Assembly (NCBI GenBank): GCA_016218715.1
Contig: JACRDG010000040.1
Coordinates: 1-64,000 of the forward strand
Length of the DNA stretch: 64,000 nt
Source: Desulfomonile tiedjei
GTDB taxonomy: Bacteria > Desulfobacterota > Desulfomonilia > Desulfomonilales > Desulfomonilaceae
Direction: 5' to 3'
Position 1 is the first letter of the stretch, and each line of letters starts with the position of its first letter. The position numbers and the translations under genes were made by a program. Positions 36,231-45,217 of the stretch are shown piece after piece. Under the pieces are notes generated by a model that was not told the origin of the DNA, did no database searches, and was given only the letters and a program-made list of their open reading frames with translations.

Positions 36231-38120
36231 TCACCGGACCACGACGACCGGTATCTCCACCCCATGCCTCACCGGCGTAATGGTGCTCCCGAAGAGAATA
36301 TCGCTGATCCCCCGGTGACCGTGCCCCCCCATGACCAGGATGTCTATTCCTTCTTCCTGAACGAGACGAATCAGCTCTTTCGTCACGTCTCCGTAGCCGA
36401 GGAAGGTCTCCACCCCGACGCCTCGGTGGCTCAGAGCGACGGCCAGTTTGTCCAGGTATTGCTCGTCTTCTCGCGCCTCAGCGTCGTACGCGTCCGGGCC
36501 GAACGCTTGTCCTGCCGCCCCTTCCACCACGTGGAAAAGGCACAGGGCCGCGTCGTGCTGTCGCGCGAGCGGAAGTGCGTGGCTGAGCACCTTCTTGTCG
36601 TGATCGGCAAACGCCACTGCTACTCCCACCCGCCTGTAACGCGGGATATCCAGTTCCAAGTCGTCTTCCGGCGCCCGGATGAAGTGGTTGAGCTTCTTCC
36701 ACGCAGGGATGGCCTCCTTTCGCGGAAGGTGTACAAAAGGCTTGAGGGTGACATAGAGCAGAAGACAGCCGAGCGCGGCCAGCCACGGAAAAACGATGAC
36801 GTAGATCCATGCCGGCTCGGGGCTTGCAGCGATCCATTCGCCCAATTTATCCGCGATCAGCTTGAGGTTGAGCCCAACCAGGAGCGCGGCTCCAGACCAG
36901 GCGAGGATCTGGAGCCAGTACTTGTTTGCAAATTCCCCCATGGACGCTTTGTCACTCGTGAAATGAATGAGGGGAATGACAGCGAACGGGAGCTGCATAC
37001 TGAGGATGACCTGGCTCAAGATGAGGAGCTTGTACGAACCCTGGTCCCCCGCGTAGATGATCGTCAGCACGGCCGGCACGATTGCGAGCATCCTTGTCAC
37101 GAATCGCCGGAGGACTGGGCGCATTTTGAAATGAAGGTATCCCTCCATCACGATCTGCCCTGCCAGCGTGCCGGTGAGCGTGGATGCCTGGCCCGAGCAC
37201 AGGAGCGCGACAGCGAAGGCTATCCCCGCGAACGCGGTTCCAAGGATCGGCGAAAGCAATTCGTGCGCTTGCTGAAGTTCCGTTACGATGATCCCCCGCT
37301 TGTAAAACGCCGCGGCAGAGAGAATAAGGATCGCCGCGTTGACGAAAAACGCAGCATTCAGGGCGATTGCCGAGTCGATCAAGTTGAACTTGCACGCCTG
37401 CCGCTTCCCTTCCGGAGAGGTATCGAATGCCCGGGTCTGTACCAAAGAGGAATGGAGGTACAGATTGTGCGGCATTACTGTGGCGCCGATAATCCCGATA
37501 GCGACAAACAACGACCCTTCCGGCAGTCGAGGCACGAACCCTGCCGCTACCTGAGTCCAGTCAGGCCGCGACCAGACTACCTCGAAGAGGAAACACCCTG
37601 CGATAATCGTTATGAGGAACATGATGAAGGCTTCGAACCTCCTCATGCCGAAATTCTGGATCATGAGGAAGAGGAGTGTGTCAAAGCCGGTGATTACGAC
37701 ACCCCACACCAGAGGAACGTGAAGAAGGAGATTCAGCCCGATAGCCGTCCCGAGTACTTCGGCGAGGTCGCATGCAGCGATCTGGATTTCCGTAAGGACC
37801 CAAAGGGCATAGGTTACCGGGCGGGGATAGTTGTCCCGGCAAGCCTGGGCCAGGTCTCTCCCCGTGGCAATCCCGAGTCGTGCCGAGAGCGTCTGGAAGA
37901 CCACCGCCAGGGCATTGCACATCAGCAACACCCAGATGAGGGTGTATCCGAATCGGGCGCCTCCTTCGAGGTCGGTGGCCCAGTTGCCAGGGTCCATGTA
38001 TCCGACGCTGATCAGGTACGCAGGGCCGAAGAACGCAAACATGCGCTTCCCGATGCGGAAACCCTGCGGCACCGAGACGGTACGATGGACTTCGGATAAG
38101 GAAACGCCGGCTTTTGCCAT
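36231..38120 (-). CDS. mntH: Nramp divalent metal transporter fused to a UspA domain
   Basis: 629 residues. The first ~440 form an Nramp (MntH) transporter with the metal-binding helix 1 motif DPGNW (43-47) and MPHNLYLHSS (helix 6, ~225), so it should import Mn2+/Fe2+ with H+. Residues ~480-629 form a universal stress domain ending with the ATP-binding motif GGHGHRGISDILFGS (G-2X-G-9X-GS kept), then PVVVVR. Ordinary MntH is ~410-450 residues, so this is a fusion in which the cytoplasmic Usp domain may sense nucleotide. It has its own sigma-70 promoter with an overlapping palindrome. Confidence 0.92.
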   Translation of the reverse strand: MAKAGVSLSEVHRTVSVPQGFRIGKRMFAFFGPAYLISVGYMDPGNWATDLEGGARFGYTLIWVLLMCNALAVVFQTLSARLGIATGRDLAQACRDNYPRPVTYALWVLTEIQIAACDLAEVLGTAIGLNLLLHVPLVWGVVITGFDTLLFLMIQNFGMRRFEAFIMFLITIIAGCFLFEVVWSRPDWTQVAAGFVPRLPEGSLFVAIGIIGATVMPHNLYLHSSLVQTRAFDTSPEGKRQACKFNLIDSAIALNAAFFVNAAILILSAAAFYKRGIIVTELQQAHELLSPILGTAFAGIAFAVALLCSGQASTLTGTLAGQIVMEGYLHFKMRPVLRRFVTRMLAIVPAVLTIIYAGDQGSYKLLILSQVILSMQLPFAVIPLIHFTSDKASMGEFANKYWLQILAWSGAALLVGLNLKLIADKLGEWIAASPEPAWIYVIVFPWLAALGCLLLYVTLKPFVHLPRKEAIPAWKKLNHFIRAPEDDLELDIPRYRRVGVAVAFADHDKKVLSHALPLARQHDAALCLFHVVEGAAGQAFGPDAYDAEAREDEQYLDKLAVALSHRGVGVETFLGYGDVTKELIRLVQEEGIDILVMGGHGHRGISDILFGSTITPVRHGVEIPVVVVR

Positions 38121-38139
38121 GGATGCAGCCAGATGTCTA

Positions 38140-38161
38140 AATCGGTCCCTTAAGGCCGATT
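38140..38161. promoter_or_regulatory. Palindrome at the mntH promoter, possible metal-regulator operator
   Basis: AATCGG-N10-CCGATT, with a symmetric TTAAGG-like centre, overlaps the -10 box on its downstream side. The position suits a repressor such as an MntR/Fur-type protein, but no such gene is in the window. Confidence 0.4.
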
Positions 38162-38187
38162 ATAGTAGACCGTGTCGCCCTGGACAA
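38159..38187 (-). promoter_or_regulatory. Sigma-70 promoter of the Nramp-Usp gene
   Basis: TTGTCC (38182-38187) and a perfect TATAAT (38159-38164) on the minus strand, spaced 17 bp apart. The leader is ~35 nt. Confidence 0.75.
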
Positions 38188-38237
38188 GTCGCCGCGGCTA
38201 TGGGCTCGCGTGTCCCTTGCTTTACACTCAAGGAGTG

Positions 38238-39869
38238 TCATTCGCCGTTGCCGCGTCCATTATCGGGGGCGGGCGGCCGCGGCTCTCGGCCGCTCTTTGT
38301 GAAGGAGAGCAAGAAAATCATGCCGCCCAGCAGGATGTAACACTGCGCGAACTGGTACGGAATCTCTCGTGCGGTTCCCGTCAGGAGCCAGGGCAGGTAC
38401 ACGCTCGCGTCCGGGCACGCGGAGTGGACGACGCCAAAGAAGCTCAACACCGCGAGAATCAGCAGATAGACCGCGCTAATCCGCAAACGGCGGTCAATCA
38501 GTTCCGCGAGAAAGGCTCCCCAGAGCATGCCGGTCAGGATGAATCCGTTGCCGAGTGCTATGGTCACCAGCACTTCCGGAAGCCCATGGCCGGTCTTGGT
38601 GATGAGGTGCTCGAGGTTCTGCAGGGGGACGATGTCAGGCGTCTCATACTGGATGGACAGCAGCCGTGCCACGGTGGGGAGCATCGCGAGCACCACCGCG
38701 GAGGCGTGCCGGGCCGGTGAATGCAGGAAAGCCTGGGTGGTAATCTCCAGCGCGATGAAAACCAGGATGGGAGCCAGAACAGCCCGCGGTATCAGCTCCA
38801 CGATGAACGAAACGTATCCCAGCATGCCCCCCAGGCCGATGAAGATCCCCGTGAGGAGGGTGTATCCTGCGCGGGAGCCCATACGTTTGTACGCGGGATG
38901 GCCGATGTACGGGCACGACTGGGCCACTCCGCCGCACACGCCAGCCAGGAGCGTGGCTCCCGCTTCCGTGAGGAGGATCTGCCGCGTGCTGTAGTCGTCG
39001 CCCGCGACCCGTGCGCTCTCGGTAACGTTGATGCCGCCCACGATGGTCAGAATGGCAAAGGGAATTGCTATGGGGAGGTACTTGAGCGCGGGGACGATTC
39101 CGTCGACGAAATCCAGGGTCGGGATAGGAAGCCCGGGATGGAACTCCCAGACCGGAGGGGTGTACGTTCCGGCAGCCTGAGGGCTGAGCCCCAGCAAATG
39201 ATAGAGGTGGTAGAACACCGTGGCCAGGACCACGGCTGCCAGAACCCCGGGAATATTCTTCGGCAGGCGAATCCTCGCGATGAGCGTGTACAGGATGAGG
39301 CCGAGCGAGATCATGCCCACGATCGGCTGTCCGAAGATGTCCACCAGCGGGAAGAAACCGATCAGTACAAGCCCCACCCCGGCCAGTGACCCGAGCAGCC
39401 CCGCCCGGGGAACCACCTGTTGAATCCATCTGCCCCAGAACGACATGATGACCTTGAGCACCCCGATCATCACCATGGTGGCCATGCCGATGTACCAGGT
39501 CATGAGCGCGGCGTTTTCCGGCGTTTCACCACTCTGTTTGAGAGCTACAAAAGCGGGTCCCAGGACCGCGAGCGCAAGCCCGATGGTGGACGGTGTGTCC
39601 AGGCCCAGCGGCATCGCGGTTACTTCTTTGTTCCCCGTCTTTTTCGCGAGCCGGAACGCCATCCAGGTGTAGATGAGGTCTCCGACCAACACGCCGAAGG
39701 TGGTGCCGGGAAACATCCGCGTGTACACGACATCCGCGGGGAAGTTGAACCCGATGATCAGCGTACCCGCGAGGAACGACAGGACCGCCATGTTGTCGAA
39801 CATGAGCCCGAAAAAGCCGTTGATGTCGCCGAGGCCGATCCATCGATATCGGTCGCCGGTCTGCTCCAT
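38238..39869 (-). CDS. NCS2-family permease (xanthine/uracil/AzgA-like)
   Basis: 543 residues with ~12-14 membrane segments. N-terminal LGDINGFFGLMFDNM and later GGVAQSCPYIGHPAYKRMG resemble the substrate-site helices of purine permeases (AzgA-like branch), though the sequence is divergent. It should import a purine base, pyrimidine or related anion by H+ or Na+ symport. It stands alone; no purine enzyme genes are adjacent, so specificity is open. A small hairpin (ACACTC-AAG-GAGTGT) lies just after its stop. Confidence 0.82.
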   Translation of the reverse strand: MEQTGDRYRWIGLGDINGFFGLMFDNMAVLSFLAGTLIIGFNFPADVVYTRMFPGTTFGVLVGDLIYTWMAFRLAKKTGNKEVTAMPLGLDTPSTIGLALAVLGPAFVALKQSGETPENAALMTWYIGMATMVMIGVLKVIMSFWGRWIQQVVPRAGLLGSLAGVGLVLIGFFPLVDIFGQPIVGMISLGLILYTLIARIRLPKNIPGVLAAVVLATVFYHLYHLLGLSPQAAGTYTPPVWEFHPGLPIPTLDFVDGIVPALKYLPIAIPFAILTIVGGINVTESARVAGDDYSTRQILLTEAGATLLAGVCGGVAQSCPYIGHPAYKRMGSRAGYTLLTGIFIGLGGMLGYVSFIVELIPRAVLAPILVFIALEITTQAFLHSPARHASAVVLAMLPTVARLLSIQYETPDIVPLQNLEHLITKTGHGLPEVLVTIALGNGFILTGMLWGAFLAELIDRRLRISAVYLLILAVLSFFGVVHSACPDASVYLPWLLTGTAREIPYQFAQCYILLGGMIFLLSFTKSGREPRPPAPDNGRGNGE

Positions 39870-39956
39870 ACCACTCCTTATGTGAACCGGGATGCCAAGG
39901 CCCTATTTCTCTAAGTACACCATTTCAGAAGTCCGGTCGCGGATTTTAGGTTTCTT

Positions 39957-40015
39957 GGTGGGACAGGCATCTTGCCTGTCACTTCTCAATGGACCGGCAG
40001 GATGCCGGCCCCACT
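39957..40015. repeat. Imperfect palindromic intergenic repeat (GTGGGACAGGC type)
   Basis: GTGGGACAGGCATCTTGCCTGTC is followed by GGACCGGCAGGATGCCGGCCCCAC, a type of short palindromic repeat seen between genes in many bacterial genomes. It occupies part of the 304-bp gap 39870-40173, which otherwise shows no gene. Confidence 0.65.
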
Positions 40016-40173
40016 GTACTGCCAAGAGCAGAGCCTCCAAGCGAGACCGTATTTATGAAAACGAGTGCCTAGTATGGAGTCCCGTAAATGACTTTCAGAA
40101 TGGAGTGGCAACCGTTATTACCGGAGCAGTCACTCGGCCGACAACTTCTGAAATCTATTTCTGGGACAGCACA

Positions 40174-41796
40174 CTAGCGAGCGTTGAGGAGACCCACGAT
40201 CTTTCTGTGCCCGCACACCTGTGCGATCTTCAGGGCTGTCTCGCCACGCCTGTTCTTAGCATCAACATCAGCGCCCTCGTCCAGAATTATTCGCACCGCT
40301 TCCGGGTTCCCTCCCCACGCGGCATCCATGAGCGCGGTGAAGCCGTCTTCATCCTGTGCGTTGACCGCGGCGCCCTTGTCGAGAAGCAGCCTCACGATTT
40401 CCGCATGCTTTCGAATCGCGGCCAACATGAGAGCGGTCCTGCCATGCTCGTCCTTCGCGTTCACATCCGCGGCCTTTTCCAGGAGCAATTTCACCATGTC
40501 CACGCGGCCTTCCCCGGCAGCATACATGAGGGCTGTCGGTCCCTTCTCCGGATTTATCGGTACGCCCCTGTCCAGAAGCGATGTGACAAGCTCCTGGTGA
40601 CCATCCTCGGCTGCCTTCATCAGGGCTAACCAGCCGAACTCGGCGTCCATCTCAGCGCCTCTTTCCAGGAGCAGTTTCACCACATCCCAGTTACGTCGGC
40701 TGGCTGCCCAGGTGAGGGCCGGCCAGTAACTCGTGTCTTCTGCATTGACCTTAGCGCCCCTGTCGAGAAGCACTTTCACCACGTCCAGGTGCCCTGCCTC
40801 AGCAGCCTGCTCCAGTGCCGTCCCCTGATACTCGATCAGCTCGTTTACATCAGCGCCACCGTCGAGGAGAGCATCTATCGTTCCCGCGTCACCGGCCGCG
40901 GCAGCTTCCATCAAAGGGGTGCGATACGGGCCCGATAGTTTGCTATCCGCACCGCCTTCTGAAGAAGGTGCTGATGCTCCCTTCTGACAGACTTCGGAGG
41001 ATCCTCCGCACGTCCAGCCTGAACCGTCGTGCTTGATGCGCGCGACGATGTCCCCCTGAGCCAACACTTCGACAGTTGAGGAGTCCGACCATTGATAAGA
41101 ATTGAAACAATAACCTTCCAAACGCCATTCTCTGGCAATGCCCTTGCTTGACAATGTCCAGATCTCGGTGTCACAAGGGCTTTCACCGGGATAGCCGATA
41201 GACAGAAAGCGCGTTTTGTCGGGAGAAAAGGGACCGGCCCCTCGTACTCCCGCTACTGCCCCAGTGTCTCGATTGAAGAACTTGAATCCGTCGCCCTCAA
41301 AGTACTGTTCGTGAATTACGTACCAGGGGTCGATGAAATCAGTAAATGCATGACCGACACGCACTTCGCCAGTGGAATCTGTGTACCCATCTTGCTGGGC
41401 AGGCGGAGTGCTCCTCCTGGATACTATTGTCCCGTCCATCATTCGGAAGAAAACCTCCGCACCTCGACGTGCGACCCTATCGCCGTACCTGGCCATCCGA
41501 AGGCCCTCCGCGGTGTCAACTCCAAGGTCTCGGAGGAAATGCTCGATCTCCTTGTGGCCCTTGTGCTGGGCAATTTCCAAAGGCGTGAAGCCGTCCTTGT
41601 CCATTGCATTGACATCAGCACCGCTCTTCAAGAGGGTCTTGACCTGACCCAAGTCGCCTGTCACGACCGCCTGGAACAACTGCTGATTCCTGTCGTCGGC
41701 ACCGGCAATTCCGTGAGAAGCAGCGAGCATGAGGGACAGGCCAAGAGCCAGGATTGCTCCACCCAACCGGAGAACACGACCCCTTTGCAGCGACAT
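40174..41796 (-). CDS. Secreted ankyrin-repeat protein with an inserted beta-rich domain
   Basis: 540 residues. A signal peptide (GGAILALGLSLMLAASHGIAGA) is followed by about two ankyrin repeats (~35-97), a ~170-residue non-ankyrin segment (~98-270) with paired cysteines (CDTEIW, WRLEGYC, WTCGGSSEVC), and about seven or eight more ankyrin repeats to the end (TPLMEAAAAGD, TALMYAAGEGR and so on). The middle segment looks like a small beta-domain; I do not recognise it. Periplasmic ankyrin proteins often bind partner proteins, for example in oxidative stress protection. It lies 29 bp after the 41826 gene, so the two are probably co-transcribed. Confidence 0.88.
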   Translation of the reverse strand: MSLQRGRVLRLGGAILALGLSLMLAASHGIAGADDRNQQLFQAVVTGDLGQVKTLLKSGADVNAMDKDGFTPLEIAQHKGHKEIEHFLRDLGVDTAEGLRMARYGDRVARRGAEVFFRMMDGTIVSRRSTPPAQQDGYTDSTGEVRVGHAFTDFIDPWYVIHEQYFEGDGFKFFNRDTGAVAGVRGAGPFSPDKTRFLSIGYPGESPCDTEIWTLSSKGIAREWRLEGYCFNSYQWSDSSTVEVLAQGDIVARIKHDGSGWTCGGSSEVCQKGASAPSSEGGADSKLSGPYRTPLMEAAAAGDAGTIDALLDGGADVNELIEYQGTALEQAAEAGHLDVVKVLLDRGAKVNAEDTSYWPALTWAASRRNWDVVKLLLERGAEMDAEFGWLALMKAAEDGHQELVTSLLDRGVPINPEKGPTALMYAAGEGRVDMVKLLLEKAADVNAKDEHGRTALMLAAIRKHAEIVRLLLDKGAAVNAQDEDGFTALMDAAWGGNPEAVRIILDEGADVDAKNRRGETALKIAQVCGHRKIVGLLNAR

Positions 41797-41825
41797 GGCA
41801 ACACCCCCTTAATTCCTAGAAGAAT

Positions 41826-42302
41826 TCATTTCGCTTCCTTCGGCGGGCGCTTTCGGCGGGGGAGCTTCTCCAGCCTCAGCCCTTCGAGTTGGACCACGAT
41901 CCGGTCCACTTCCGCGGTAATCGTCTCCCGAGGAGTGCCTTTTGCCTCCAGATCGTCCAGCACGGTCGCGATCGCTTTCGCGTAGTCGTTGCGAAACCGA
42001 CGATTGAGCTGCTTCCACGGTATTCCGGACAACAGAGCCGCGGCGTCTTTGCTGAAATCGAGCCTCCCCAACTGCATGAGCACAGCGACGATCGGATACC
42101 CCGTGTATCCCTGCCAGTACGAGGCATTGTCGTTCGACGTGATCTGCCGCAGGTCTTCTGACCACTCCACGAGATACGTCTTCGACCCGTCTGAAGAGGC
42201 CACCTGAGCCTGACCCGGCTCTACGATGGTGACCCGGCCGTCTCCGATCGCGCCGAGGGCCTCGTAGATCTTCGCCTTCGGAGGGAGTTTCCATTCAGCC
42301 AT
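41826..42302 (-). CDS. Conserved hypothetical protein
   Basis: 158 residues, soluble, ending in a very basic tail (PRRKRPPKEAK). The N-terminal ~65 residues look like a small beta-domain (GDGRVTIVEPGQAQVASSDG, YLVEWSED); the segment NDNASYWQGYTGYPIVAVLMQLG and IPWKQLNRRFRNDY are distinctive and look conserved. No known function is recognised. AGGTG lies 4 nt before the ATG. It is the first gene of a likely two-gene transcript with the ankyrin protein. Confidence 0.75.
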   Translation of the reverse strand: MAEWKLPPKAKIYEALGAIGDGRVTIVEPGQAQVASSDGSKTYLVEWSEDLRQITSNDNASYWQGYTGYPIVAVLMQLGRLDFSKDAAALLSGIPWKQLNRRFRNDYAKAIATVLDDLEAKGTPRETITAEVDRIVVQLEGLRLEKLPRRKRPPKEAK

Positions 42303-42325
42303 CGGTCACCTGCACGGTTCGTGAC

Positions 42326-42396
42326 GTCACCCCGGCGAAGGCCGGGGTCCAGAAGGCATTGAAGAAACTGGATTCCGGCCTCCGCCGGAATGACGG
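42326..42396. repeat. Paired palindromic repeats (CCGGCGAAGGCCGG / CCGGCCTCCGCCGG type)
   Basis: GTCACCCCGGCGAAGGCCGGGGTCC and GATTCCGGCCTCCGCCGGAATGAC are two hairpin-forming units in inverted arrangement, separated by ~20 nt. Repeats of this type are widespread in proteobacterial intergenic DNA. It lies immediately upstream of the 41826 gene. Confidence 0.75.
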
Positions 42397-42432
42397 CCGA
42401 CAGAACAGGGCTGCTTTAAGACCCTGTGGGGT

Positions 42433-42470
42433 TCGGGGGGAACTTCTTTGCACAAAGAAGTTCCCCCCGA
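42433..42470. terminator. Perfect 17-bp hairpin (GGGGGAAC family, copy 1)
   Basis: TCGGGGGGAACTTCTTT (42433-42449) pairs perfectly with AAAGAAGTTCCCCCCGA (42454-42470) around a 4-nt loop. It lies 3 bp after the stop of the sigma-54 regulator gene. No U-tract follows. Related hairpins lie after the genes ending at 50161 and 61183. Confidence 0.65.
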
Positions 42471-42473
42471 TTC

Positions 42474-43934
42474 TCAGCGCGATTCACTCAGATCGAGGGG
42501 CATATGGTACTTTTTCATCTTCTTGTACAGGAGCGTTCGATGTATGCCCAGCAAGTCCGCGGCCCGAGCCTTGTTGTTGTTGGTTACTGCCAGAGCGGAC
42601 CGGATCGCCTCTTCTTCGGCCCTCCCCTGCACGCGCTTGAGCGAGCATCGATCCGCTTCGGAAGCAGCCTTTTCGTTATGGAAGAGATGGAACGGAAGGT
42701 CGCACAGACGCACGGTATCTCCTTCTTTGAACGAGGAAATTCTCTCCAGCACATGGTAGAGTTCGCGTACGTTCCCGGGCCAATCGTAATTTTTCAGAAC
42801 CTGTTCCGCCTCGAGGTCGATGGCTATCTCGCCACCGGGCGCGTCGTGGACGATCTGCCGCAGGATGTGCCGCGCCAGGGGGATTACATCGTCTTTGCGC
42901 TCCCTGAGCGGTGGGATGTGGAGCGGTATTACGCTGAGCCGGTAGAAGAGATCTTTTCTGAATAGCCCCTCCGCGATCATCCCCTCGAGGTCCTGATTGG
43001 TTGCGGCGATCAACCGGAAATCGACCCGCTTCACCGAGGTTCCGCCAATCCGCTCGATCTCTCTTTCTTCGAGCACGCGCAGGAGCTTCGGTTGCATCTC
43101 GAGTGGGAGGTCGCCGATTTCGTCGAGAAAGACCGTTCCGTGGTGCGCGAGCTCGAATTTCCCGGGTTTGCCCTTGTTCTGAGCGCCGGTGAACGCTCCC
43201 GGCTCGTACCCGAACAGCTCCGATTCAAGCAAATCCCGCGGAATGGCCGCGCAGTTGATCCGGACGAAAGGCGCCAGCCGCCGATGGCCGGCACTGTGTA
43301 TCGCTTGTGCTACAAGTTCCTTGCCGGTCCCTGATTCCCCGGTGATCAGGACCGGGAAGTTGATAGCCGCGGCCCTGAGCGCTTCTTTCTTGAGCAGTTT
43401 CGTGGATTCGCTTACCCCGACGATGTTCTCGACGGTATATCGGGTGGAACGCAGCGAGACGAGTTCCTTCTCGTACAGCTCGACCTTCGACTCCAGGAGA
43501 GAAAGCTGTTGAGCCAGTTTTCCCACGTCCCGCACGTCCTTGAACATCACCTGGCCGAAGACCGCGATGACCTCACCGTCCTTCTCGATCGGAATGCGCT
43601 GGACGACCATGTCCTGGCCCTTGATCCGGTGGGTATGATTGATTTCAGCCTTACCGGTCTTGGCCACAATATGCATGCGGGTGTTCTCGATGACTTCGGT
43701 GCAGTGTTTGCCGATCTGTTCGCGCGCGTCGATCCCGAGAAAGCGGCCGTACGGGGTGTTGAAATGAGTGATATACCCCTGCGCGTCGGTGACCATGACT
43801 CCGTTGTAGATGTTGTCCAGGATCAGGCTGAGCAATTCCAGTTGCGGACAGACGTCGGACTTGCCGTCCCGGAGATAGGTGCATTCTTCCGGTGGGGTGA
43901 TCCGACGAGGATAAGGCAGGCGTCTCGCTTTCAT
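42474..43934 (-). CDS. PAS-domain sigma-54-dependent transcriptional activator
   Basis: 486 residues. A PAS sensor domain (~33-135) and short coiled coil (~138-162) are followed by an AAA+ domain with Walker A GESGTGKE (199-206) and the sigma-54 contact loop GAFTGA (246-251), then a Fis-type helix-turn-helix (~440-475, NNNKARAADLLGIHRT). It binds upstream of -24/-12 promoters and drives open-complex formation with ATP. There is no receiver domain, so it senses a ligand directly. It is divergent from the SDR/ABC operon, whose promoter at 44103-44118 is of the right type, and is therefore its probable activator. Confidence 0.93.
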   Translation of the reverse strand: MKARRLPYPRRITPPEECTYLRDGKSDVCPQLELLSLILDNIYNGVMVTDAQGYITHFNTPYGRFLGIDAREQIGKHCTEVIENTRMHIVAKTGKAEINHTHRIKGQDMVVQRIPIEKDGEVIAVFGQVMFKDVRDVGKLAQQLSLLESKVELYEKELVSLRSTRYTVENIVGVSESTKLLKKEALRAAAINFPVLITGESGTGKELVAQAIHSAGHRRLAPFVRINCAAIPRDLLESELFGYEPGAFTGAQNKGKPGKFELAHHGTVFLDEIGDLPLEMQPKLLRVLEEREIERIGGTSVKRVDFRLIAATNQDLEGMIAEGLFRKDLFYRLSVIPLHIPPLRERKDDVIPLARHILRQIVHDAPGGEIAIDLEAEQVLKNYDWPGNVRELYHVLERISSFKEGDTVRLCDLPFHLFHNEKAASEADRCSLKRVQGRAEEEAIRSALAVTNNNKARAADLLGIHRTLLYKKMKKYHMPLDLSESR

Positions 43935-43984
43935 GTCAACGCTCCTGTATCATCCCGGCGACAGGTGTCCTCTTCTTGCTACAC

Positions 43985-44014
43985 ATTCTACACGCCGTCC
44001 GGATCGGAACTCAA
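43985..44014 (-). promoter_or_regulatory. Sigma-70 promoter of the PAS activator gene
   Basis: TTGAGT (44009-44014), 18-bp spacer and TAGAAT (43985-43990) on the minus strand, ~50 bp before the start codon. Confidence 0.5.
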
Positions 44015-44102
44015 CGAAATTTTCGTCACGGCAAAAGCTGCGATCGTCAGAATCCGCTCTTGATGCCGACTCCAGAAGATCGCCCCGCGATCGGGAGCAC
44101 GT

Positions 44103-44118
44103 TGGTACGCCGCTTGCT
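44103..44118 (+). promoter_or_regulatory. Sigma-54 promoter of the SDR/ABC operon
   Basis: TGGTACGCCGCTTGCT matches TGGCACG-N4-TTGCT with one core change and exact GG-N10-GC spacing. The predicted start is ~34 nt before the ATG at 44163. A perfect inverted repeat GATCGC-CCC-GCGATC (44078-44092) lies just upstream and may bind the divergently encoded activator. Confidence 0.75.
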
Positions 44119-44162
44119 TCGCTCGGATCGGCAGGTCATCATCTCTCTGCAAGGTGGGAACC

Positions 44163-45002
44163 ATGGACATCGCAGAGCCGACGATAAAGCGGGAGGAAGT
44201 CCTCGTCCTGTCGGACGAAGATTTCAACCAGGATAACGTCTGTGTGGTCACGGGAGCCGCGGGCGGGATCGGCAGAGCCATCGCGGTCGCTGCTGCAGCG
44301 AACAAACTCATGACCGTGGGCCTGGATATCAATGAGGAGGAAGGGAAGAAGACTCAGCAGATGGCGAGAGAAATGGGCGGCCAGATGATCTTCCTTCCTG
44401 CGAACCTGTCCAAAGACGAAGATATCGAGCATGCCGTTGCTGAGGCCGCCAAGCTCGGTACGATCAAGTATCTCGCAAACGTTGCGGGGGTTCAACATAT
44501 CGATTCCATCGACAATTTCCCGATGGAAAAGTACGATCTGATGCAGAAAATTATGCTCAGAGCACCTTTTTATCTGTCCAAGCTTACCTTGCCTCACATG
44601 AAAAAGAGTCCCTCGGGCACGGGGGTCATCGGCAACATGGCTTCCGTGCATGCACACATTTGCACCAGGAACAAGCCAGTGTACAACATCACGAAATTCG
44701 GCTTGAGAGCGCTCACTCAATCGATCGCAGCGGAAGGGGAGGGGAAGATAAGATCCTTTTCAGTCAGCACGGGCTTTGTTCGGACCGGCCTGGCTTTGAA
44801 ACAGATCCCCGCGCAGGCTGAACAGAGAGGGATCACGCCCGAGGAGGTTGTTCGCGACGTCATGATGGGAACCTCGCGGGTGAAAGAAATGATGGCCCCC
44901 ATAGAGGTGGCGAACCTTTTCATCTTCGGTTTTTCGCGGTTTTCCCGATACCTCATCGGTGGGGACCTGCTCTTCGACGGCGGCATGGTCTTGACGTACT
45001 AG
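44163..45002 (+). CDS. Short-chain dehydrogenase, 3-hydroxybutyrate dehydrogenase-like
   Basis: 279 residues. The NAD(P) motif TGAAGGIG is at 30-37, NVAG at 106-109, and the catalytic set S161 (NMASVHAH), Y174 and K178 (YNITK) is complete. The C-terminal part RTGLALKQIPAQAEQRGI...VVRDVM resembles D-3-hydroxybutyrate dehydrogenases. It has an unusual ~22-residue N-terminal extension. The ATG at 44163 is preferred to a GTG nine bases earlier because GGTGGG lies 4 nt before it. As first gene of a sigma-54 operon with an ABC importer and acyl-CoA synthetase, it probably oxidises a hydroxy-acid intermediate or substrate. Confidence 0.85.
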   Translation: MDIAEPTIKREEVLVLSDEDFNQDNVCVVTGAAGGIGRAIAVAAAANKLMTVGLDINEEEGKKTQQMAREMGGQMIFLPANLSKDEDIEHAVAEAAKLGTIKYLANVAGVQHIDSIDNFPMEKYDLMQKIMLRAPFYLSKLTLPHMKKSPSGTGVIGNMASVHAHICTRNKPVYNITKFGLRALTQSIAAEGEGKIRSFSVSTGFVRTGLALKQIPAQAEQRGITPEEVVRDVMMGTSRVKEMMAPIEVANLFIFGFSRFSRYLIGGDLLFDGGMVLTY

Positions 45003-45217
45003 GGGACGGACGGGGACTTTATTCACGGGTCGATTCCGGCGCTCTCCATCGGCTGAGAGAGCGAATTCTTCGACTCCCGAGTGCGCGACCGCCCTCATGA
45101 AGACGAGTACTGGGGAACGAGTATGGGATCGCGCTTCACAGCAGCTTGAGAACGTGAACTGGTGTTCGAGTTCGCGGGCTCACGTGAGGCGCACAGCTAC
45201 CAAGTCTGGAGGTCAAT

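Noticed and set aside
35982-38099. Plus-strand open frame of 705 codons
   Set aside because: It lies antisense to the complete, motif-bearing Nramp-Usp gene, has a charged low-hydrophobicity composition typical of antisense GC-rich frames, and lacks a ribosome site.
45003-45217. Second sigma-54 promoter before livK
   Set aside because: No sequence there keeps GG-N10-GC with a TTGC-like box; transcription from 44103 through the SDR gene is simpler.
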